From NCBI GenBank assembly GCA_036494675.1, contig DASXOA010000533.1:36089-100088 (forward strand): a DNA stretch of 64,000 nucleotides, read 5' to 3'. Of the stretch, positions 1-8,403 are shown piece by piece. The stretch is from Rugosimonospora sp036494675. Lineage in GTDB: Bacteria; Actinomycetota; Actinomycetes; Mycobacteriales; Micromonosporaceae. Position 1 is the first letter of the stretch; each line of letters begins with the position of its first letter. Position numbers and translations under genes: made by a program. A model generated the notes under the pieces. It had not been told where the DNA came from and did no database searches. It saw only the letters and a list, made by a program, of their open reading frames with translations.

Positions 1-382
1 CCGACGAACCCATGCCGACCCGGGTCATCGACTCGACCCCGCCGGCCACCACGAGATCGGCCTGGCCGGACAGCACGGTGGCGGCGGCGAAGTGCACGGC
101 CTGCTGGCTCGATCCACACTGCCGGTCGACGGTGGTGGCCGGTACCGATTCGGGCCAGCCGGCGGCGAGCACGGCGCTGCGCCCGACGTTCCACGCCTGG
201 TCGCCAACCTGGGAGACGCAGCCCCAGATCACGTCGTCGACGTCGGCCGGATCGAAGCCGGCCCGGCCAGCCAACGCACGGAGCACGTGACCGGACAGAT
301 CGACCGGGTGCACCTGCGCCAGCCCGCCCTTGCGCCGCCCGACCGGAGTCCGGACGGCTCCCACGATCACCGCGTCCCGCAT
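1..382 (-). CDS. Thiolase (acetyl-CoA acetyltransferase), N-terminal fragment
   Basis: This is the first 127 residues of a thiolase; the rest lies beyond the left edge of the window. Thiolases condense or cleave acyl-CoA thioesters in fatty acid, polyester or mevalonate metabolism. The protein begins MRDAVIVGAVRTPVGR, typical of the family. The context VDRQCGSSQQA places the nucleophilic cysteine at residue 89, the position used in classical biosynthetic thiolases. The ATG at 382 is preceded by a GAGGAG ribosome site. Family membership is clear. Whether it is degradative or biosynthetic cannot be told without the C-terminal half, which holds the second catalytic cysteine and the histidine. 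Confidence 0.93.
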   Translation of the reverse strand, partial: MRDAVIVGAVRTPVGRRKGGLAQVHPVDLSGHVLRALAGRAGFDPADVDDVIWGCVSQVGDQAWNVGRSAVLAAGWPESVPATTVDRQCGSSQQAVHFAAATVLSGQADLVVAGGVESMTRVGMGSS

Positions 383-529
383 CTGTTACTCCTCGGTAGC
401 TTCGGCTGCGCCCGATGCTACCCCCGGCCATCGGTCGCCGGCTCGACCGCGTGCCGGGGCACGGTGACGGCCGACGCCGACGCCGCGCGGGGCCTCACGG
501 TGGGGCCGTCGCGCCGCTACGGTTGGCCG

Positions 530-1090
530 GTGGAGATTCGTGGTGCGGCGATGCCGGACGAGCCCGGACCCGGTGAGGCACGGGCCCGGCGCGGCGATCA
601 GGCACGACGCGATCAGGCACGGCAGAGCGATCAGGCACGGCAGAGCGATCAGGCGGGAGAAGGCGGACCGGTGGCGCCGGTCGACTCGGTGACCTACCGG
701 GTGGACGGCCGGCTTCTCGCGGTCAAGGTGGTCGGCGTAGTGATCTTCGCGTTGGTCGCGCTCGGGTTCCACGCGGATCGGCCCACGGTCGCGTTCGCCG
801 GGCTCGCCGCTCTGGTCGCCGCCGCCTATGCGCTGCGCGACCTGATCGCGCCGACCCGGCTGTCCGCCGATCGGGAGGGCCTGACCGTGGTCGCCGGTTA
901 CGCCGGGCACCATCGGCTGTCCTGGGACGAGGTCGAGCGGGTACGGGTCGACGAGCGCCGCCGCCTCGGTACCCGGTCCAACCTGGTGGAGATCGACTGC
1001 GGCGAGCGGCTCTACCTGCTCAGTTCCTACGATCTCAGCGCGCACCCGCAGGACGTCGTCGACGCGCTCGACCGGCTGCGCCCGAGCTGA
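530..1090 (+). CDS. PH-domain membrane protein
   Basis: A protein of about 186 residues with two adjacent hydrophobic segments (about residues 61-80 and 84-105). These are followed by a C-terminal bacterial PH-like domain that starts near the phrase TRLSADREGLTV and contains a conserved WDEVERV turn. Such proteins are common and uncharacterised in actinobacteria. The GTG at 530 is chosen because TACGGT at 518-523 lies six bases upstream, the layout of a leaderless gene; an in-frame ATG at 551 is the alternative. The charged N-terminus carries a short repeat of a QARQSD-like unit. Function is unknown. It faces the rhomboid gene tail to tail. Confidence 0.8.
   Translation: MEIRGAAMPDEPGPGEARARRGDQARRDQARQSDQARQSDQAGEGGPVAPVDSVTYRVDGRLLAVKVVGVVIFALVALGFHADRPTVAFAGLAALVAAAYALRDLIAPTRLSADREGLTVVAGYAGHHRLSWDEVERVRVDERRRLGTRSNLVEIDCGERLYLLSSYDLSAHPQDVVDALDRLRPS
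596..655 (+). repeat. 18-base tandem repeat in the PH-domain gene
   Basis: Three to four imperfect copies of a unit close to GATCAGGCACGGCAGAGC encode the repeated hydrophilic residues near the N-terminus of the PH-domain protein. The period is a multiple of three, so changes in copy number keep the frame. Confidence 0.75.
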
Positions 1091-1153
1091 CCCGGTCCGC
1101 TGCGAGGGGTCCGCACCACCCGTGCCGGAGCCCGTGCCGGGTGTGGCTGCGCC

Positions 1154-2074
1154 TCAGGCCGTGAGCTGACTGGTCTTCCAGAGGGACAGGGCACCCAGCA
1201 CCACCACGACGGCGACCAGCGCGCCGGCCTGGATCAGGCTCCGCCGCTTGCGTGGCGCGTACGCCAGCCCGGCCCCGGCGATGGCCCCGGTCACGAATCC
1301 GCCCAGGTGCCCGGCGATGGATATGCCGGGGACGCTGAGGGTGAACACCAGGTTGATCAGGATCACCGGGAGCACCGAGGTGGCGTTGAGCCCGAGCTTG
1401 CGCAGCACCAGGAACAGCGCGGCGAACAGGCCGAACAGCGCCGTGGACGCGCCGGCCGACAGGTCGGCCGGCTGGAACAGGTACGCGGCCACGTCGCCGC
1501 CCAGCCCCGCGACCAGGTAGAGCGCGAGGAACCGCGCCGGACCGAGGAAGCTCTCCAGCGTCCGGCCCAGGATCCACAACGCGTACATGTTCATGAGCAG
1601 GTGCAGGATGCCGAAGTGCATGAACATCGCGGTGAACAGCCGGTAGTACTGGCCGTCACCGACGCCGTACGGCACCGCCGGCCCGTTCGGGCCGAGCTTG
1701 ACCTCGCCGACCACGCCGAGCTTGTCCAGCAGCGGGGTATCGCCGCCGATCAGCCCGGCGAAGCCCTGGCCGCCCAGCGCGTGGGCGCCGTTCTTCGCGG
1801 AGGCCAGTGAGATGAGCAACATCACCACGTTGATCAGGATCAGCGTGATGGTCACGTAGCCCCGCCGGCCGGCCACGCCGCCGCCGAACGCCGTCCGGGT
1901 CGGCCGCTGGGTGCGCCGGCCCTCGGCCACGCACTCGGGGCACTGGTGCCCGACGGAGGCCGATCGCATGCAGTCCGGGCAAATCGGACGTTCGCAGCGG
2001 GTACACCGGACGTACGTCTCCCGGCCGGGATGCCGATAACAGACCGGCACACCGGTCGGAAGGACGTTCGTCAT
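1154..2074 (-). CDS. Rhomboid intramembrane serine protease with B-box-like zinc finger
   Basis: A 306-residue rhomboid-family protease, which cuts transmembrane substrates within the membrane. The N-terminal 50 residues hold a cysteine-rich motif (CxxC, CPDC, CPEC with histidines) resembling a B-box zinc finger, a common N-terminal addition in actinobacterial rhomboids. Six or so membrane segments follow. The catalytic serine sits in GASTALFGL (about residue 211) and the catalytic histidine in GHLGG (about residue 254), so the Ser-His dyad is intact. The ATG at 2074 has TAATCT six bases upstream on the minus strand, suggesting a leaderless mRNA. The substrate is unknown. It lies just downstream of the cyclophilin gene, also on the minus strand. 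Confidence 0.93.
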   Translation of the reverse strand: MTNVLPTGVPVCYRHPGRETYVRCTRCERPICPDCMRSASVGHQCPECVAEGRRTQRPTRTAFGGGVAGRRGYVTITLILINVVMLLISLASAKNGAHALGGQGFAGLIGGDTPLLDKLGVVGEVKLGPNGPAVPYGVGDGQYYRLFTAMFMHFGILHLLMNMYALWILGRTLESFLGPARFLALYLVAGLGGDVAAYLFQPADLSAGASTALFGLFAALFLVLRKLGLNATSVLPVILINLVFTLSVPGISIAGHLGGFVTGAIAGAGLAYAPRKRRSLIQAGALVAVVVVLGALSLWKTSQLTA

Positions 2075-2083
2075 GGGACGAGA

Positions 2084-2596
2084 TTAGCGCTCGATTTCCA
2101 CCCGCTCGATGACCACGTCGTTCAGCGGGCGGTCACCGCGCGCGGTCGGGCCGGTCGCGATCGAGTCGACGACCTTCTTGCTGTCGTTGTCGGTGACCTC
2201 GCCGAAGATGGTGTGCTTGCGGTTGAGGTGCGGGGTCGGGCCGACCGTGATGAAGAACTGCGAGCCGTTGGTACCCGGTCCGGCGTTTGCCATCGCGAAC
2301 AGGTACGGCCGATCGAACTGCAGCTCCGGGTGGAACTCGTCGCCGAACTGATACCCGGGGCCACCGCGCCCGGTACCGGTCGGGTCTCCGCCTTGGATCA
2401 TGAAACCACCGATGACCCGGTGGAAGATGGTGCCGTCGTAGTACGGGCCGCTACCCGAGGCACCGGTGCGCGGATCGGTGTACGCCTTGGTCCCCTCGGC
2501 GAGTTCGACGAAGTTGCGCACCGTCTTCGGGGCGTGGTTGTCGAACAGCTCGATCCGGATGGGCCCGGCATTGGTGTGCAGAATCGCGACGCTCAC
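2084..2596 (-). CDS. Cyclophilin-type peptidyl-prolyl isomerase
   Basis: A cytoplasmic cyclophilin of about 170 residues that catalyses cis-trans isomerisation of peptide bonds before proline. Family landmarks are visible: HAPKTVRNFVELAEG near the start, FHRVIGGFMIQGGDP and GTNGSQFFI, which contain the arginine, phenylalanine and glutamine of the active site. No signal peptide is seen. The GTG at 2596 is preferred because a GTGAGGAG ribosome site lies just upstream; a further ATG sixteen codons earlier would add residues absent from the family. The gene precedes the rhomboid gene on the same strand with a short gap. Confidence 0.95.
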   Translation of the reverse strand: MSVAILHTNAGPIRIELFDNHAPKTVRNFVELAEGTKAYTDPRTGASGSGPYYDGTIFHRVIGGFMIQGGDPTGTGRGGPGYQFGDEFHPELQFDRPYLFAMANAGPGTNGSQFFITVGPTPHLNRKHTIFGEVTDNDSKKVVDSIATGPTARGDRPLNDVVIERVEIER

Positions 2597-2738
2597 GCGA
2601 ATGCTCCTCACTTCCGTGATCTGATCTGTTGGCAATCCTGCCATCTGTCCGTTCCCCCCGCGCGACGCCCTCGGACAGGGCAGTATGTCGTTTGGGGCAC
2701 CGCCCTACGGCTATCGATGCCTACAGGAGGTGGGGCAC

Positions 2739-3467
2739 GTGTTGAGACGGAGCCAGACCAGACGCCGGACCGGGACCCACGGCGAGATGATGCGCGCCGA
2801 GTTGGGTGAGGGGTTCGATCACCTCCGCCAGGCCGCCACGCACGCGGCGGGCGGCGTCGGGGCGACCGTCGGGCCCCGGCTGAGTTCGGCCATGGACCGG
2901 GTCGGACCGGGCACCGACCGGGTACGCGATGTCGCGTCGCAGGGTTGGGACACTACGGTGGCGGCGTTGACGCCATTGGTGGACGCGGCCCGCACCGGTG
3001 CGACCGAGGCCGGCCGGCAGACCGCCGCTCGGGCAAGGATGAAGATGACCAGGAAGAAAAGGTCGAGGATGTCCGGCAAACGGACGGGATTACTGGTGGG
3101 CCTGCTCGCGGTCGGCGTCGCCGCCGGCGTCGCGGGTGCGGTGGCGGCGCGCCGTCGCAGCCGGTCCCGCTGGGAGGAGTACGAGTCGGGTGGCTACAGC
3201 GTGGCGGGCGACCAGGCCCAGGCCGTGCTCGACTCCACGCGCTCGGCGATGGACATGGCCGCCGGCAAGGCGAGCGGCGGCGACCTGGCCGCCGGCGCCT
3301 CGGACCAGCCCACGGGCTGGGCTGACGGAAAGGATCCGGCGACCCCGGCGCGCCCCGGCCAGGGCGCGGGAGGCTCGGCCGGCCGCGGCGCGGAAGGCTC
3401 CGCCGGTCACGGCGCGGGAGGCTCCGCCGGCAAGGCCACGACGGTCACCAAGAACAGCCACGGCTGA
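2739..3467 (+). CDS. Conserved actinobacterial protein of unknown function, one membrane segment
   Basis: A protein of about 242 residues with no recognised enzymatic domain. An N-terminal region rich in alanine and glycine is followed by a very basic patch (RMKMTRKKRSRMSGKR), a single hydrophobic segment (GLLVGLLAVGVAAGVAGAVA, about residues 114-133) and an RRRSRSRWEEY junction. The tail is low-complexity with GGSAG repeats. The layout resembles small membrane-anchored proteins of the YtxH kind, but I do not claim that family. The GTG at 2739 is chosen because it has a strong AGGAGG site nine bases upstream; an in-frame ATG at 2685 has none. Function unknown. Confidence 0.75.
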   Translation: MLRRSQTRRRTGTHGEMMRAELGEGFDHLRQAATHAAGGVGATVGPRLSSAMDRVGPGTDRVRDVASQGWDTTVAALTPLVDAARTGATEAGRQTAARARMKMTRKKRSRMSGKRTGLLVGLLAVGVAAGVAGAVAARRRSRSRWEEYESGGYSVAGDQAQAVLDSTRSAMDMAAGKASGGDLAAGASDQPTGWADGKDPATPARPGQGAGGSAGRGAEGSAGHGAGGSAGKATTVTKNSHG

Positions 3468-3477
3468 CACCGCCCGC

Positions 3478-3508
3478 ACCGGGCCGGGGGCACCGCCCCG
3501 GGCCCGGT
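3478..3508 (+). terminator. GC-rich hairpin after the 2739-3467 gene
   Basis: Arms ACCGGGCC-GGGG (3478-3490) and CCCCGGGCCCGGT (3496-3508) pair nearly perfectly with a five-base loop. The hairpin lies between convergent genes, so it may serve both strands. There is no T-tract, as is usual in high-GC actinobacteria. Confidence 0.6.
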
Positions 3509-3535
3509 CGGCGTGGGGTGACCCGGCGATGCCCG

Positions 3536-4672
3536 CTAGAGCCAGTCGCTCTTGCGGAAGAAGCGGTACAGCACGCCCGTGACGATCAGGCAGAGCAGCA
3601 GCAGCGCCGGGTAGCCGTAGCGCCAGTGCCGCTCCGGCATGAAGTCGAAGTTCATCCCTTCGATGCCGGCCGCCGCCGTCCATACGGCCGCGATACCGGC
3701 CCACGCGGCGAACTTGCGCATGTCGTTGTTCTGCTCCACGCTCACCTGCGCCAGCCGGGCCTGGAGGATCGAGTTGAGCAGTTCGTCGAAGGACTGGACC
3801 TGCTCGACGGTACGGGTGAGGTGGTCACCGACGTCGCGGAAGTACCGGCGGATCTCCTTGGGTACCTCCGGCATCCGGCCGGCGACGATGGCCTCCAGCG
3901 GCCGTTGCAGCGGGACCACCGCGCGCCGGAACTCGACCAGTTCCCGCTTGAGCTGGTAGATGCGCTGGATCCGGCCCTGTCCCTGGCGGCCGAACACGCT
4001 CTCCTCCAGCGCGTCGATGTCCAGTTCGACGGCGTTGGCACAGTCCACGTACGAGTCGACGACCCGGTCGTAGATGCCGTGCGCCACCGCCCAGGGTCCC
4101 TGGCCCAGCAGCTCAGGCTTGTCCTCCAGGTCGTGCCGTACGGTGCCCAGCGCCGTCGGCGCGCCGTGCCGCACCGTGATCACGAAGTGTTTGCCGATGA
4201 ACATCATCACCGAACCGGTCTCCACCACCTCGGAGTACTCGGTCAGCTCGGTGTGCTCGACATAACGTGTGGTACGCAACGCAGCGAAGACCATGTCGCC
4301 GTAGCGTTCGATCTTCGGGCGCTGGAACGCCTTGATCGCGTCCTCGACCGGCAGCTCGTGCAGGTCGAAGACCGACGCGATGTCGGCGAGCTCCGCCTCC
4401 TCCGGCTCGTGCAGGCCGAGCCAGACGAACGCGTGTTCCCGGTCTTCCCGGCGCCTGGCCGCGGCCAGCGCCTCCGGGTAGTGCCAGTGGCCGGGCTGCC
4501 GGACGCCGTCGACGTACAGCCCGCAGTCGACGATCGCGCTGCTGTGGTCGTGGTGCAGATGGACGTGCTCGCCGTCCAGATGGTTGCCGCCCAGCATCCG
4601 CCGGGTCACGGCGTTCAGGGCTCGCGACAGCCCTCCGAACTCACGCTGCTCACGCTGCTCCGTCATCACCAA
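3536..4672 (-). CDS. corA: CorA-family magnesium/cobalt transporter
   Basis: A 378-residue CorA-type channel for divalent cations. The long N-terminal cytoplasmic part ends in a helical region. Two membrane segments close the protein. The signature GMN motif is present in EGMNFDF at the end of the first one (about residue 340), and the second, YGYPALLLLCLIVTGVLY, is followed by a basic C-terminal tail. Length and order match the family. The ATG at 4672 is preceded by a GGAGG site. The gene stands alone between a convergent hypothetical gene and an aminotransferase gene on the same strand. Confidence 0.96.
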   Translation of the reverse strand: MVMTEQREQREFGGLSRALNAVTRRMLGGNHLDGEHVHLHHDHSSAIVDCGLYVDGVRQPGHWHYPEALAAARRREDREHAFVWLGLHEPEEAELADIASVFDLHELPVEDAIKAFQRPKIERYGDMVFAALRTTRYVEHTELTEYSEVVETGSVMMFIGKHFVITVRHGAPTALGTVRHDLEDKPELLGQGPWAVAHGIYDRVVDSYVDCANAVELDIDALEESVFGRQGQGRIQRIYQLKRELVEFRRAVVPLQRPLEAIVAGRMPEVPKEIRRYFRDVGDHLTRTVEQVQSFDELLNSILQARLAQVSVEQNNDMRKFAAWAGIAAVWTAAAGIEGMNFDFMPERHWRYGYPALLLLCLIVTGVLYRFFRKSDWL

Positions 4673-4732
4673 CCTCCAGGGGCTCGGGGCAAAGCTACGC
4701 CCAAAGAGGTGGCACCGGGCGGACCGGCCGCA

Positions 4733-4785
4733 GGTGGGGGTGGGGGGAGCGGTCGGCCCGCCCGGTGCCGTTGGGGGGCGGGGGG
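4733..4785 (+). other. G-run cluster with quadruplex potential
   Basis: Four runs of five or six guanines (4736-4740, 4742-4747, 4773-4778, 4780-4785) lie on the plus strand in the 232-base gap between corA and the aminotransferase gene. The middle loop is about 25 bases, so folding is uncertain. Nothing else is recognised in this gap. Confidence 0.4.
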
Positions 4786-4904
4786 TTATGCCTTGGGGCG
4801 GATAGATACGCCGGGTGGATTTTGATCCATCCGGTGCTGAAGAGGGAACCTCTCCAGCAAGTCGACCTTGTGTCAGAAATCCGACAGTAGGCCACGACTC
4901 CGAC

Positions 4905-6041
4905 TCAGTTCCGCTTCCCTACCGCCCGGATCGCGTCGGCCAGCCGGCGCACGCCCTCGTCGATCTGATCAACGGTCACGGCCGAGTACGCCAGCCGGAG
5001 CGCATGGTTGCCGCCCTCGATCAGGAAGTCGCTGCCCTTGACCACGGCCACCCCTCGGGCGGCCGCCTCCGGTACGACCAGGTCCACCTCGACCTCCTCG
5101 GGCAGGTCGATCCACAGGAAGTAACCGCCGTCCGGCTCGGTGAACCGGACACCCGGGATGTGTTCGCGCAGCGAGGCGGCGAGCACCCGCTCGCGCTCAC
5201 CGAGGGCGTCGCAGACCGTCCGGATGGACCGGTCGATGTCGCCGGAGGCGCAGAACTGGTACACGATCGCCTCGGACACCTGGCCCGGCGAGATGTACAG
5301 GTTGGTCGCCGTACGCGCGATCGCGGCGATGGTCTCGGTCGGCCCGATCAGGTAACCGACCCGTACGCCGGGGCACACGGTCTTGGTGAAGCTGGACGCG
5401 TGCACCACCACGCCGCGCTCGCCGGTGCCCCCCACTCCGTCAGCGGTGCTGGTGATGTCCATCGACAGCATCGACGGCAGGGCCTCGCCCCGGAACCGGA
5501 TGTCGGCGTACGGGTCGTCCTCGAAGATGGTGAACCCATACTCGTTGGCCAGTTCCAGCAGCGCCCGGCGCTTGTCCAGGGACAGGGTCACGCCGGCCGG
5601 GTTCTGGTAGTTCGGGATGACGTGCGCCAGCTTGGGGCGTACGCCGGACTCCAACAGGGTGCGCAGTTCGTCGACGTTCAGGCCGTCTTCGTCGAGGCTG
5701 ACCTGGTGAAGTTCGGCACCGAGGTTGCGCAGGCTGAGCAGCGTCCGGTCGTAGGTCGGCTTCTCCACGACGACGGCATCGCCCGGCTTGACCAGGTGAT
5801 CGAAGAGGAACGCGTCGGCCTGCAGCGAGCCGTTCGTGATCAGCACCTGCTCGGGTGCCACGCCGTGCTTGTCGGCGATCCACCTGCGCAGGGGCCCGTA
5901 ACCGACCGAGGTCCCGTACGCGGTGATCCCGACCGGATCGGCGTCGAACGCGCGGCCGGCGGCGGCCTTGAGACCCGCGACGTCGATGATGTCGATGGAC
6001 GGCGCACCGCGGGCGAACGAGATGAGCTGCTCGGGAGTCAT
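4905..6041 (-). CDS. PLP-dependent aminotransferase, class I/II (LysN / MocR-core type)
   Basis: A 378-residue fold-type I aminotransferase. The pyridoxal-phosphate lysine lies in SSFTKTVCPGVRVGY (about residue 219). The upstream NYQNPAGVTLS and FEDDPYADIRF blocks bind the cofactor, and ALRLAYS near the end carries the substrate-carboxylate arginine. The sequence is closest in character to 2-aminoadipate/LysN-like and MocR-core aminotransferases, but there is no N-terminal DNA-binding domain. The amino donor and acceptor cannot be assigned. The ATG at 6041 has TAGCAT six bases upstream, suggesting leaderless expression. The neighbouring genes do not define a pathway. Confidence 0.92.
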   Translation of the reverse strand: MTPEQLISFARGAPSIDIIDVAGLKAAAGRAFDADPVGITAYGTSVGYGPLRRWIADKHGVAPEQVLITNGSLQADAFLFDHLVKPGDAVVVEKPTYDRTLLSLRNLGAELHQVSLDEDGLNVDELRTLLESGVRPKLAHVIPNYQNPAGVTLSLDKRRALLELANEYGFTIFEDDPYADIRFRGEALPSMLSMDITSTADGVGGTGERGVVVHASSFTKTVCPGVRVGYLIGPTETIAAIARTATNLYISPGQVSEAIVYQFCASGDIDRSIRTVCDALGERERVLAASLREHIPGVRFTEPDGGYFLWIDLPEEVEVDLVVPEAAARGVAVVKGSDFLIEGGNHALRLAYSAVTVDQIDEGVRRLADAIRAVGKRN

Positions 6042-6167
6042 GGCCGTATGCTACGGAGGCGTTTGCCCCGGTTCAGCGGCGGGTCATAGTAGCGGGACGG
6101 TCGAGGCACCGCAATGGCACGTCGCCGTAAGGCGGGGGTCGACCGGCAGTGACGAGCCTGGATGGGC

Positions 6168-6566
6168 TCAGGAGACCGTGGCGGCCGCGGTCCGCTGCCG
6201 GGACCACACCCGGAGGATGTCGCGCACCGAGATCACGCCGAGCACCTCGCCGCCGTCCATCACGACCAGGTGGCGGAAGCCGCCCCGGACCATCGCCGCC
6301 GCCGCCTCCTCCAGCGTCCACTCCGGGGTCGCGTAGACCACGTCCCAGGTCAGGTGGTCGGCCACCCGTTCGCCGTCCGGGTCGAGGCCGCGGCCGATCG
6401 CGTACAGGACGTCCCGTTCGGTCATGATGCCGAAGCCCTCGGCATCTGGATCATGGATGACGGCGGAGCCCACCCGGCGGTCGGCCATCTGCCTGGCCAC
6501 CTGCCTGATGGTGTGATCCGGCCCGACCATCAGCACGGCCTTGGTCATCGCGTCGCGCACCTGCAC
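6168..6566 (-). CDS. CBS-domain pair protein
   Basis: A 132-residue protein made only of two CBS motifs (about residues 1-60 and 66-125), a Bateman module that usually binds adenine nucleotides. Recognisable phrases are VRDAMTK, IMTERDVLYAI, GFRHLVVMD and GVISVRDILR. There is no attached enzyme or channel domain, so it is a stand-alone sensor whose partner is unknown. The GTG at 6566 is used here; a second GTG two codons later is equally possible, and a GAGGGG run upstream could be the ribosome site. It is divergently arranged with the glycan genes that start at 6902. Confidence 0.9.
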   Translation of the reverse strand: MQVRDAMTKAVLMVGPDHTIRQVARQMADRRVGSAVIHDPDAEGFGIMTERDVLYAIGRGLDPDGERVADHLTWDVVYATPEWTLEEAAAAMVRGGFRHLVVMDGGEVLGVISVRDILRVWSRQRTAAATVS

Positions 6567-6901
6567 CGCGCACCACCCCTCGCAACGGACGTTACGGACA
6601 TCGTCCGCGTGCTCGGATAACTTCTCAATACCTGTTTTCGATACGCCCCCCCGATGATCTTCCAGATCACGCCGCGTTCCCCAGCGTCGGTGATCGATTC
6701 ATGACTGGCGGGCTCCGGTCCGGGTATCACGACGGATGTGCGCGGATGGCGGCCGGCACAGGGTCGGGGATGGCGACGTACTGCCGCTTTACGTGGAATG
6801 TCGGATCGGACCACCCCGATCCGTCAGACGCCCGTACCCCGAAATTAATCTCACGTACGCGCGCTATTCTGCGACGGTCCATATCCGCGGCCGGAAGGAG
6901 T
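6567..6901. other. 335-base intergenic region upstream of the glycan genes
   Basis: No convincing gene is seen. The stretch is richer in A and T than its neighbours and separates two divergent genes. It contains a perfect 8-base inverted repeat, CGGATCGG / CCGATCCG (6802-6823), a possible operator or hairpin, and a likely promoter element TATTCT at 6865-6870. Confidence 0.6.
6865..6870 (+). promoter_or_regulatory. Putative -10 element of the 6902 gene
   Basis: TATTCT lies about 31 bases before the ATG at 6902. A GGAAGGAG ribosome site ends just before the start, so the transcript would have a short leader. No clear -35 element is seen. Confidence 0.5.
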
Positions 6902-7609
6902 ATGGAAATCGTGAACGTGGTCGTGCTGGCCGCCGGCCTGGGTACCCGGCTCGGCCGGCCGTATCCCAAGCCGCTCACCCCGCTCGCCGACGGTCGGAGC
7001 ATCCTGCGCCAGCAATTGGATCATCTGCGTGAGACGTTCGGCCCACAGGCCCAGGTGACCGTGGTTGTCGGCTTCAAGATGGGCCTGGTCATGGAGGCCG
7101 CGGCGGACGATGCTTCCTTTATCTACAACGAGCTCTACGACCAGACCAACACCAGCAAGAGCCTGCTCAAGGCGCTGCGGCTGGCACCGCCGGGTGGAGT
7201 CCTGTGGCTCAACGGCGACGTGGTCTTCGTGCCCGGGCTGCTCGACGAGCTGCGTACCCACATCGACGCGAATCGCAGCTTCGTGGCGGTGAACACCGAC
7301 AGCGTCGCCGACGAAGAGGTCAAGTACACCCTCAACGACGACGGGTACATCAAGGAGTTGTCCAAGCAGGTGGTCGGCGGGCTCGGTGAGGCCGTCGGGA
7401 TCAACTACGTCACCGAGGAAGACCGGATCGCCCTGATCAAGCACCTTGACCGCTGCGGCGACCAGGACTACTTCGAGCGTGGCCTGGAGACCGCGATCGC
7501 GGAGGAGGGGCTGCGCGTGGCGGCCGTGGACATCAGCCGGTACGGCTGCGTCGAGGTGGACTTCGAACCGGACCTGGACCGGGCCAACCTGCTGGGTGTC
7601 CGCTCGTGA
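6902..7609 (+). CDS. Sugar/alcohol-phosphate nucleotidyltransferase (probably cytidylyltransferase)
   Basis: A 235-residue nucleotidyltransferase of the NTP_transferase/MobA-like fold. The nucleotide-binding motif is VVLAAGLGTRLGRPYPKPL near the N-terminus, and the metal-binding aspartate is in WLNGDVVF. The segment YDQTNTSKSLL resembles the substrate loop of LicC-type phosphocholine and inositol-phosphate cytidylyltransferases. The ATG at 6902 follows a GGAAGGAG site. Its last bases overlap the start of a CDP-alcohol phosphotransferase gene, which strongly suggests that the product is a CDP-activated alcohol or polyol used by that enzyme. The exact substrate (inositol phosphate, glycerol phosphate, choline phosphate) is not visible. 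Confidence 0.85.
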   Translation: MEIVNVVVLAAGLGTRLGRPYPKPLTPLADGRSILRQQLDHLRETFGPQAQVTVVVGFKMGLVMEAAADDASFIYNELYDQTNTSKSLLKALRLAPPGGVLWLNGDVVFVPGLLDELRTHIDANRSFVAVNTDSVADEEVKYTLNDDGYIKELSKQVVGGLGEAVGINYVTEEDRIALIKHLDRCGDQDYFERGLETAIAEEGLRVAAVDISRYGCVEVDFEPDLDRANLLGVRS

Positions 7610-8397
7610 CGGTGGTAGGCGCTCCCTCCTCGGCCGACTTCCGGGCCCGGCACCGCTCCAGCGGGCTGTTCACCGAGTCGGTCAACCAGTACCTCGGCTC
7701 CTACCTCGCCGTCGCGGCGGCGAGGCTCGGGTTGCCGCCGACCGCGCTGACCCTGCTCAACCTGATCCTCGGCGTGGTCACCTCGGTCGCCGTCGGGGTC
7801 CTGGCCGAATCCCTGCACACCGGCCGGGTTCCGGCCCTCGCGATCGGGCTGGCCGCGCTGGTCGTCTGGCAACTGGCGTACTCGCTGGACTGCGCCGACG
7901 GTCAACTGGCCCGGGTGACCGGGCAGTCCAGTCCGGCCGGTGCCCGGGTCGACGTGCTGTGCGACGTCGCGCTGCAGATCTCCCTGGTCGCCGCGGTCGC
8001 CAGCGTCGCGCACGCGTACCGGCCCAGCACTCCGGTCTGGTGGTACGGGGTCTTCGCCGGTACCTGGATGGTCAACCTGGTCACCTCCGTCCTCCAGCAG
8101 GGCAACTCGGCGCAGAGCCTGGTCTCGTCCTCGTCCCCGGTGATCCGCGTGGTCAAGCTGATCCGTGACTACGGAGCGGTGATCACGGTGATCGCCCTGG
8201 TGATCGCGCTTGCTCCACAGTGGACGGTCTGGGTCATGGTCGCGTTCGGGCTGATCAACGGCCTGTTCCTGCTCGCCTCGATCGCGATGGCGGCCCGGGC
8301 CAGCGTCCGCCCGAAGGGGCCCACCCCGGTCGCGCCCCAGCCGGTCGTGACCGTGCCGCACGCCGGGGTCCCCGGACAGACCGGTCGGGGAGCCTGA
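7606..8397 (+). CDS. CDP-alcohol phosphotransferase
   Basis: A 263-residue integral membrane enzyme with the full CDP-alcohol phosphotransferase signature: DG..AR, eight residues, then G...D...D, seen as DGQLARVTGQSSPAGARVD followed by VLCD (about residues 90-112). About six membrane segments are visible. Such enzymes transfer a phosphoalcohol from a CDP carrier to an acceptor alcohol, forming a phosphodiester and releasing CMP. The GTG start overlaps the stop of the cytidylyltransferase gene by four bases, implying coupled translation and a shared pathway. The C-terminus ends in a proline-rich tail. The acceptor may be a lipid, a soluble polyol or a glycan; the sequence does not decide. Confidence 0.92.
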   Translation: MTVVGAPSSADFRARHRSSGLFTESVNQYLGSYLAVAAARLGLPPTALTLLNLILGVVTSVAVGVLAESLHTGRVPALAIGLAALVVWQLAYSLDCADGQLARVTGQSSPAGARVDVLCDVALQISLVAAVASVAHAYRPSTPVWWYGVFAGTWMVNLVTSVLQQGNSAQSLVSSSSPVIRVVKLIRDYGAVITVIALVIALAPQWTVWVMVAFGLINGLFLLASIAMAARASVRPKGPTPVAPQPVVTVPHAGVPGQTGRGA

Positions 8398-8403
8398 CGG
8401 CCG

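Noticed and set aside
1105..1150. Possible terminator between the PH-domain and rhomboid genes
   Set aside because: The sequence contains a direct repeat CCCGTGCCGG, and only short imperfect stems can be drawn, so I do not call it.
2810..2825. GGGTTCGATCACC resembling a tRNA T-arm
   Set aside because: It lies within a coding region with a strong ribosome site, and no acceptor stem or anticodon arm can be drawn around it.
4815..6089. Plus-strand frame of 424 codons opposite the aminotransferase gene
   Set aside because: No family features; the reverse strand encodes an intact PLP enzyme.
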